From assembly GCA_947629615.1 (NCBI GenBank), contig CANRER010000056.1:1-8968 (forward strand): DNA of 8,968 nt, in the 5' to 3' direction. Origin of the DNA: an uncultured Clostridia bacterium (GTDB taxonomy: Bacteria; Bacillota; Clostridia; UMGS1883). Shown here in pieces: positions 6,322 to 8,968 of this stretch. The first letter of the stretch is position 1. Each line of letters opens with the position of its first letter. The translations under genes and the position numbers were made by a program. Under the pieces are notes generated by a model. The model was given only the letters and a program-made list of their open reading frames with translations, made no database searches and was not told the DNA's origin.

Positions 6322-7071
6322 ATGAAGATCTTCGGCGGAAAAAAAGTTCAGGAGGAAACCCTTGCCGAAAAGCGCGCAAAGGTCGAGGGCGCGAAGAATA
6401 ACTTCGCCGTGCGCGAGGCTTATAACGCCCTCCGCACGAACGTTATGTTTTCCATACCAAAAAAGAAATGCCGCAGAATTGTCATTACAAGCGCCGACAT
6501 GGGCGACGGCAAAAGCACAAACTCCGTCAATCTGGCGATGAACATCGCGGAATCCGGCACAAAGGTGCTGCTTGTGGACTGCGACCTTCGCCGCCCAAAT
6601 GTGGCCGCCCTTTTGGGCATTGAAAACAAAAAGGGTCTCAGCAATATCCTCACGGGCTATTGCAGCTTTGAAAACGCGGTCAAGGCCGTGGCCCCCAATC
6701 TCGACGTAGTAGCCTCGGGCGAAATCCCCCCTAATCCCACCGAGCTTTTGGGCAGCGGGGCCTTCGCCGAGCTGCTCGACTCCGTTTCGGAAAAGTACGA
6801 GTATATAATCCTTGACTCCTCGCCGGTGAACGTCGTCACCGACACGGCCCTTATATCGGAGCTTGTGGACGGCGTTATCATCGTTGTGCGCTCTAACCGC
6901 ACCGAAAAGGACAGCGTGGCTCAAGCGGTAAGCTCGCTTAAGCTGGTGAACGCAAAAATACTCGGCTTTATCTTTAACGCCGCCGAAACCGAGGGCAAGA
7001 GCGGGTATAAGTACGGCGGCTATTACGCCATGTCCGACGGCGAAAGCGCCGGGAGAGAGAAAAATGAATGA
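6322..7071 (+). CDS. BY-type tyrosine-protein kinase (CpsD/YwqD family)
   Basis: A P-loop ATPase fold turned to tyrosine kinase: it autophosphorylates in a C-terminal tyrosine cluster when bound to its membrane modulator, which controls capsule or exopolysaccharide assembly and other substrates. The 249 residues include the N-terminal ring-forming motif region AVREAYNALRTN (29-40), Walker A in SADMGDGKSTNSVNLA with K64, Walker A' in LLVDCDLRRP (D86, D88) and Walker B in IILDSSPV (D165). The C-terminus has Y229, Y231, Y234 and Y235 in GYKYGGYYAMSD, a short tyrosine cluster. The family oligomerisation motif is usually E-x2-R-x2-R; here it is E32-x2-N35-x2-R38. A ribosome binding site (GGAAGGAGGG) lies in the end of the upstream gene. 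Its last eight bases overlap the phosphatase gene, so the two are translationally linked. Confidence 0.95.
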   Translation: MKIFGGKKVQEETLAEKRAKVEGAKNNFAVREAYNALRTNVMFSIPKKKCRRIVITSADMGDGKSTNSVNLAMNIAESGTKVLLVDCDLRRPNVAALLGIENKKGLSNILTGYCSFENAVKAVAPNLDVVASGEIPPNPTELLGSGAFAELLDSVSEKYEYIILDSSPVNVVTDTALISELVDGVIIVVRSNRTEKDSVAQAVSSLKLVNAKILGFIFNAAETEGKSGYKYGGYYAMSDGESAGREKNE

Positions 7072-7777
7072 TATGCACACGCATATACTGCCCGGCATCG
7101 ACGACGGCAGTAAGGATGCGGAAACTTCGATTGAAATGATAAAGCGGCTGTCGGCCGAGGGAGTGCGCAAAATTGTGCTCACTCCTCATTTCTATGCCTC
7201 GCGCAACAGCGTGGACAGCTTCCTCGCGAAACGCGCCGCCGCGCTGGACAGGCTCTGCGAGGCCGCCGAGGGCGTGGAGCTGGGCGCGGAGCTGTATATC
7301 GGGGCCGAGGTGCTTTTTATGGATTCGCTCGACAGGGTCGAGGGCTTTGAGCGCATGGCAATCGAGGGCACGAAGTATCTGCTGCTCGAAATGCCCTTCA
7401 CCGCGTGGACGTCCCGCACGCTCGAAACCGTCTACCGCATAACGAGCAACGGCATAACGCCGATAATCGCCCATTTTGAAAGGTATATCCCCATTGTGAA
7501 GGATATGAATATGATATACGAGCTGCCTCGTCTTGGCTGCGTGATGCAAATGAACGCCGAAAATTTCAGGAGCTTTTTCCCGAAAAGAAAGGCCCTCAAG
7601 TTTTTTGCCGAGGGTACGGCAAGGCTCCTCGGCAGCGACGCGCATAACCTCACCTCGCGCCCGCCGGAGGTAAAGCTCGCCTACGACGCCGTCGCCGAAA
7701 AGCTCGGCGAGGAAAAGCGCCGCGAGATAACGGCCCTCGGCGACAGTATCCTCGCCGGAGCCACTCGCGTAATATAA
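7064..7777 (+). CDS. PHP-type tyrosine-protein phosphatase (CpsB/YwqE family)
   Basis: A metal-dependent phosphatase of the polymerase-and-histidinol-phosphatase fold that removes phosphate from the partner BY-kinase and its modulator system. The 237 residues match the family length (about 240-255). Visible metal ligands and motifs: H5 and H7 in DMHTHILPGIDDGS (also D13, D14), H42 in LTPHFY, E82 in GAEVLF, E109 in LLLEMP, H137 in IAHFERY, and D192 and H194 in GSDAHN. All expected ligands are present, so it should be active. The ATG at 7064 overlaps the kinase stop by eight bases, with GGGAGAGAG just ahead; a second ATG at 7073 is possible but less likely. It closes the operon: the terminator at 7785 follows eight bases after the stop. 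No glycosyltransferase gene follows, unlike capsule loci where the same trio heads a long cluster. Confidence 0.95.
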   Translation: MNDMHTHILPGIDDGSKDAETSIEMIKRLSAEGVRKIVLTPHFYASRNSVDSFLAKRAAALDRLCEAAEGVELGAELYIGAEVLFMDSLDRVEGFERMAIEGTKYLLLEMPFTAWTSRTLETVYRITSNGITPIIAHFERYIPIVKDMNMIYELPRLGCVMQMNAENFRSFFPKRKALKFFAEGTARLLGSDAHNLTSRPPEVKLAYDAVAEKLGEEKRREITALGDSILAGATRVI

Positions 7778-7784
7778 GCCCTTC

Positions 7785-7806
7785 GCCCGCGTTCGCGGGC
7801 TTTTTT
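7785..7806 (+). terminator. Intrinsic terminator of the tyrosine kinase operon
   Basis: A six-base-pair GC stem (GCCCGC and GCGGGC, loop GTTC) followed directly by six T residues, eight bases after the phosphatase stop. A textbook rho-independent terminator. Confidence 0.9.
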
Positions 7807-7818
7807 GCTGATATAAGC

Positions 7819-7848
7819 TGGCATGAACGCCGTATGGCGTTTATGCCA
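7819..7848. terminator. Second hairpin at the convergent junction, likely bidirectional terminator
   Basis: A 13-bp stem with one G-T pair (TGGCATGAACGCC and GGCGTTTATGCCA) closes on the loop GTAT. On the plus strand it is followed by AC and five T residues, making a backup terminator for the kinase operon. On the minus strand it contains the last codons and stop (TAA at 7843-7841) of the CmpB-family gene and is followed by an AT-rich CTTATAT tail, so it probably ends that transcript too. Confidence 0.75.
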
Positions 7849-8623
7849 ACTTTTTGCGGGAATATTCCTTCAGCTCTTCAAAGCTTTTGGCAAAGCGGCT
7901 GTGGCGGGCGGTGGGGTTGTTCCTCGCGAGGCTTCTCATGGCGAGACCAAGCCCCTGCAGGGCCTCCTCGCGGCGTTGACGAAGCTCCTCGACGCGCTCG
8001 TCCACCTTGGAGGACAGCTCGTCGGCCTTTTGGGCGATGGCGTCCCGAGCTTCCATTTTCGCAAGCTCCATCTGCACGTTTATCTCGTCAAGAGCGCGGG
8101 CCAGCTTGTCGAGCATAAAGGCGGCCTTGGCGGAGAAGTAAAGGTCGGCCAGCATAACGGCGGATAAAACCGACGCCAGCGCGGCCGTCAGCGGCAGAGG
8201 CAGCTTTTCCGTCACAAAGGCGGCGATCGGCTCGTGTATAACATGGACGACAAAAAGCGTCAGCACGCCCCAAAACAGCGAGCTTCTCAGGCAGATGCGC
8301 CCCTGAAAATTCATGAATTGACCGGTATAATCCCAGTATCTGGTTTTGAATATGGCCTCCATCAGTACCCCGGTCACGTATTCCAGCACGGTGCAGGCCA
8401 CTACGCCGACAAGGTATTCCAGTATGTAATTCCCGTAAACCGGCAGGGTGCAGAAAATTATAAGTATCGCGCCGAAGCCGTAGATGGGCAGTGCGGGACC
8501 GCGCAGAAAGCCCCTGTTTGTGGGGGTCTTTGTGTCGATGGTGACGATAGCGCTTTCAATGCACCAGCCGAGAAAGCAGTAGATAAAGAAAAACAGAAGC
8601 CACTCGAAAATATTGTAACCCAT
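7841..8623 (-). CDS. CmpB/DUF1113-family multi-pass membrane protein with helical C-terminal tail
   Basis: The family is annotated as putative ABC-transporter type IV or CmpB, but its role is not established, and no ATPase partner is seen here. From the ATG at 8623 the product has 260 residues; GGAGG at 8631-8635 stands seven bases away and excludes a start 29 codons earlier. Family hallmarks are FLGWCIES (17-24), NRGFLRGPALPIYGFGA (36-52), LEYVTG (80-85), RYWDYTGQFMNFQGRICL (95-112) and SSLFWG (114-119). About five membrane helices fit at 5-22, 45-65, 66-90, 113-131 and 141-163. The last 90 residues are highly charged, with a probable coiled coil at about 170-230 and a basic end (RKKLA). It follows the pseudouridine synthase gene by 14 bases on the same transcript and converges on the kinase operon. 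Confidence 0.87.
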   Translation of the reverse strand: MGYNIFEWLLFFFIYCFLGWCIESAIVTIDTKTPTNRGFLRGPALPIYGFGAILIIFCTLPVYGNYILEYLVGVVACTVLEYVTGVLMEAIFKTRYWDYTGQFMNFQGRICLRSSLFWGVLTLFVVHVIHEPIAAFVTEKLPLPLTAALASVLSAVMLADLYFSAKAAFMLDKLARALDEINVQMELAKMEARDAIAQKADELSSKVDERVEELRQRREEALQGLGLAMRSLARNNPTARHSRFAKSFEELKEYSRKKLA

Positions 8624-8630
8624 AATATCT

Positions 8631-8635
8631 CCTCC
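8631..8635 (-). promoter_or_regulatory. Ribosome binding site that fixes the CmpB-family gene start
   Basis: GGAGG on the minus strand, seven bases before the ATG at 8623 and just after the upstream gene's stop. The longer frame would run through the upstream gene and is excluded. Confidence 0.82.
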
Positions 8636-8637
8636 AA

Positions 8638-8967
8638 TTATATCATTCCGTATGTGTCGCGGACAGTGATTTCCTTCCCCTTCAGGTAGGCGAAAAACCC
8701 GTCGGCGCAAAAAATCAGCTTATACGCCGCGAGCCGCTGCCCGCCCTCGCGCGGGGCCGCGCCGTACTTGCCGTCGCCGACGATGGGGTGGCCGATGGCC
8801 GCGAGCTGGGCGCGTATCTGATGGCTGCGCCCGGTCTTTAGCTCCACCTCGATTACCGCTGTAGCTCCTTCGTCCTTGAGCACGCGGTAGGCCGTGACGA
8901 TTTCCCGCCCGCCGCCGCCGACGGCGCTTTTGTTTTTTTCCGGGTCCTTTTTTATTGTGGAGCGCAG
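8638..8967 (-). CDS. RluA-family RNA pseudouridine synthase, C-terminal part (5' end outside window)
   Basis: The family isomerises uridine to pseudouridine in rRNA or tRNA. The frame stays open from the right edge to a TAA stop, giving 109 visible residues; the GTG at 8883 is internal, because coding continues upstream (TIKKDPEKNKSAVGGGGREIVTAYRVL). The diagnostic C-terminal motif is present: LKTGRSHQIRAQLAAIGHPI, then VGDGKYG, followed by the strand RLAAYKLIF. The catalytic Asp motif (HRLDxxTSG type) would be to the right of the window and cannot be checked. The protein ends soon after the conserved core, in line with the shorter RluA-type enzymes of Firmicutes rather than a specific Rlu member, so no symbol is given. 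First visible gene of a pair with the CmpB-family protein. Confidence 0.92.
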   Translation of the reverse strand: MRSTIKKDPEKNKSAVGGGGREIVTAYRVLKDEGATAVIEVELKTGRSHQIRAQLAAIGHPIVGDGKYGAAPREGGQRLAAYKLIFCADGFFAYLKGKEITVRDTYGMI

Positions 8968-8968
8968 C

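Noticed and set aside
5560..7182. Minus-strand frame of 540 codons opposite the modulator and kinase genes
   Set aside because: It spans two well-supported plus-strand genes, shows no recognisable domain and no ribosome binding site, and would have no place in the operon layout. A shadow frame.
6974..7645. Minus-strand frame of 223 codons opposite the phosphatase gene
   Set aside because: Composition is His- and Arg-rich without motifs, and the opposite strand has a complete, motif-rich PHP phosphatase.
1..8968. Search for CRISPR arrays, tRNA or rRNA genes, insertion sequences, prophage or toxin-antitoxin genes
   Set aside because: No repeat-spacer pattern, no tRNA-like cloverleaf, no transposase motif and no small paired genes were seen by eye on either strand.

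Overview
The window reads as a chromosomal segment of a fairly GC-rich, low-complexity-free member of the Firmicutes, most likely an uncultured Clostridia-type anaerobe. Reasons: strong GGAGG-type ribosome binding sites, sigma-A-like promoters with 17-bp spacers in AT-rich gaps, a BY-kinase split into separate modulator and kinase proteins (the Gram-positive arrangement), and a CmpB-type membrane protein typical of Firmicutes. Genus-level placement is not possible from the sequence alone. No tRNA, rRNA, CRISPR, IS element or phage gene was seen, and no gap without a gene exceeds about 230 bases.

Layout from left to right. (1) The 3' end of an unidentified beta-rich protein (3-473, +) runs into a bidirectional terminator (497-524). 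(2) A minus-strand operon carD-ispD-ispF (2246 down to 528) is read from an extended -10 promoter at 2290-2318; it joins a CarD-type RNA polymerase-binding regulator to two enzymes of the MEP isoprenoid pathway. (3) A divergent promoter (2423-2451) drives a 756-residue secreted protein (2478-4748, +) with a phosphodiester glycosidase (NAGPA) domain, two Ig-like domains and a C-terminal domain I do not recognise with certainty. (4) A convergent sirtuin deacylase gene (5468 down to 4764, -). (5) A promoter at 5508-5536 drives a tight three-gene operon (5581-7777, +): Wzz/CpsC-like modulator, BY-type tyrosine kinase (CpsD/YwqD type) and PHP tyrosine phosphatase (CpsB/YwqE type). A terminator follows at once (7785-7806), with a second hairpin behind it. 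(6) A minus-strand pair: the C-terminal part of an RluA-family pseudouridine synthase entering from the right edge, then a CmpB/DUF1113 membrane protein with a long helical tail.

How they fit together: two regions concern the cell envelope. The kinase/modulator/phosphatase trio is a complete tyrosine phosphorylation switch for polysaccharide assembly, but no glycosyltransferase or polymerase gene follows it, so it appears to act in trans on a locus elsewhere. The secreted glycosidase may act on sugar-phosphodiester polymers outside the cell. IspD and IspF supply isoprenoid precursors, including those for undecaprenyl phosphate, the lipid carrier for envelope polymers; this link is inference. 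Several genes have better starts than their longest open frame: carD, ispD, the glycosidase, cobB and the CmpB protein all have a well-placed ribosome binding site at an internal start. I found no clear evidence of an undescribed system; the most open questions are the glycosidase's C-terminal domain, the stand-alone kinase module and the CmpB protein's tail.
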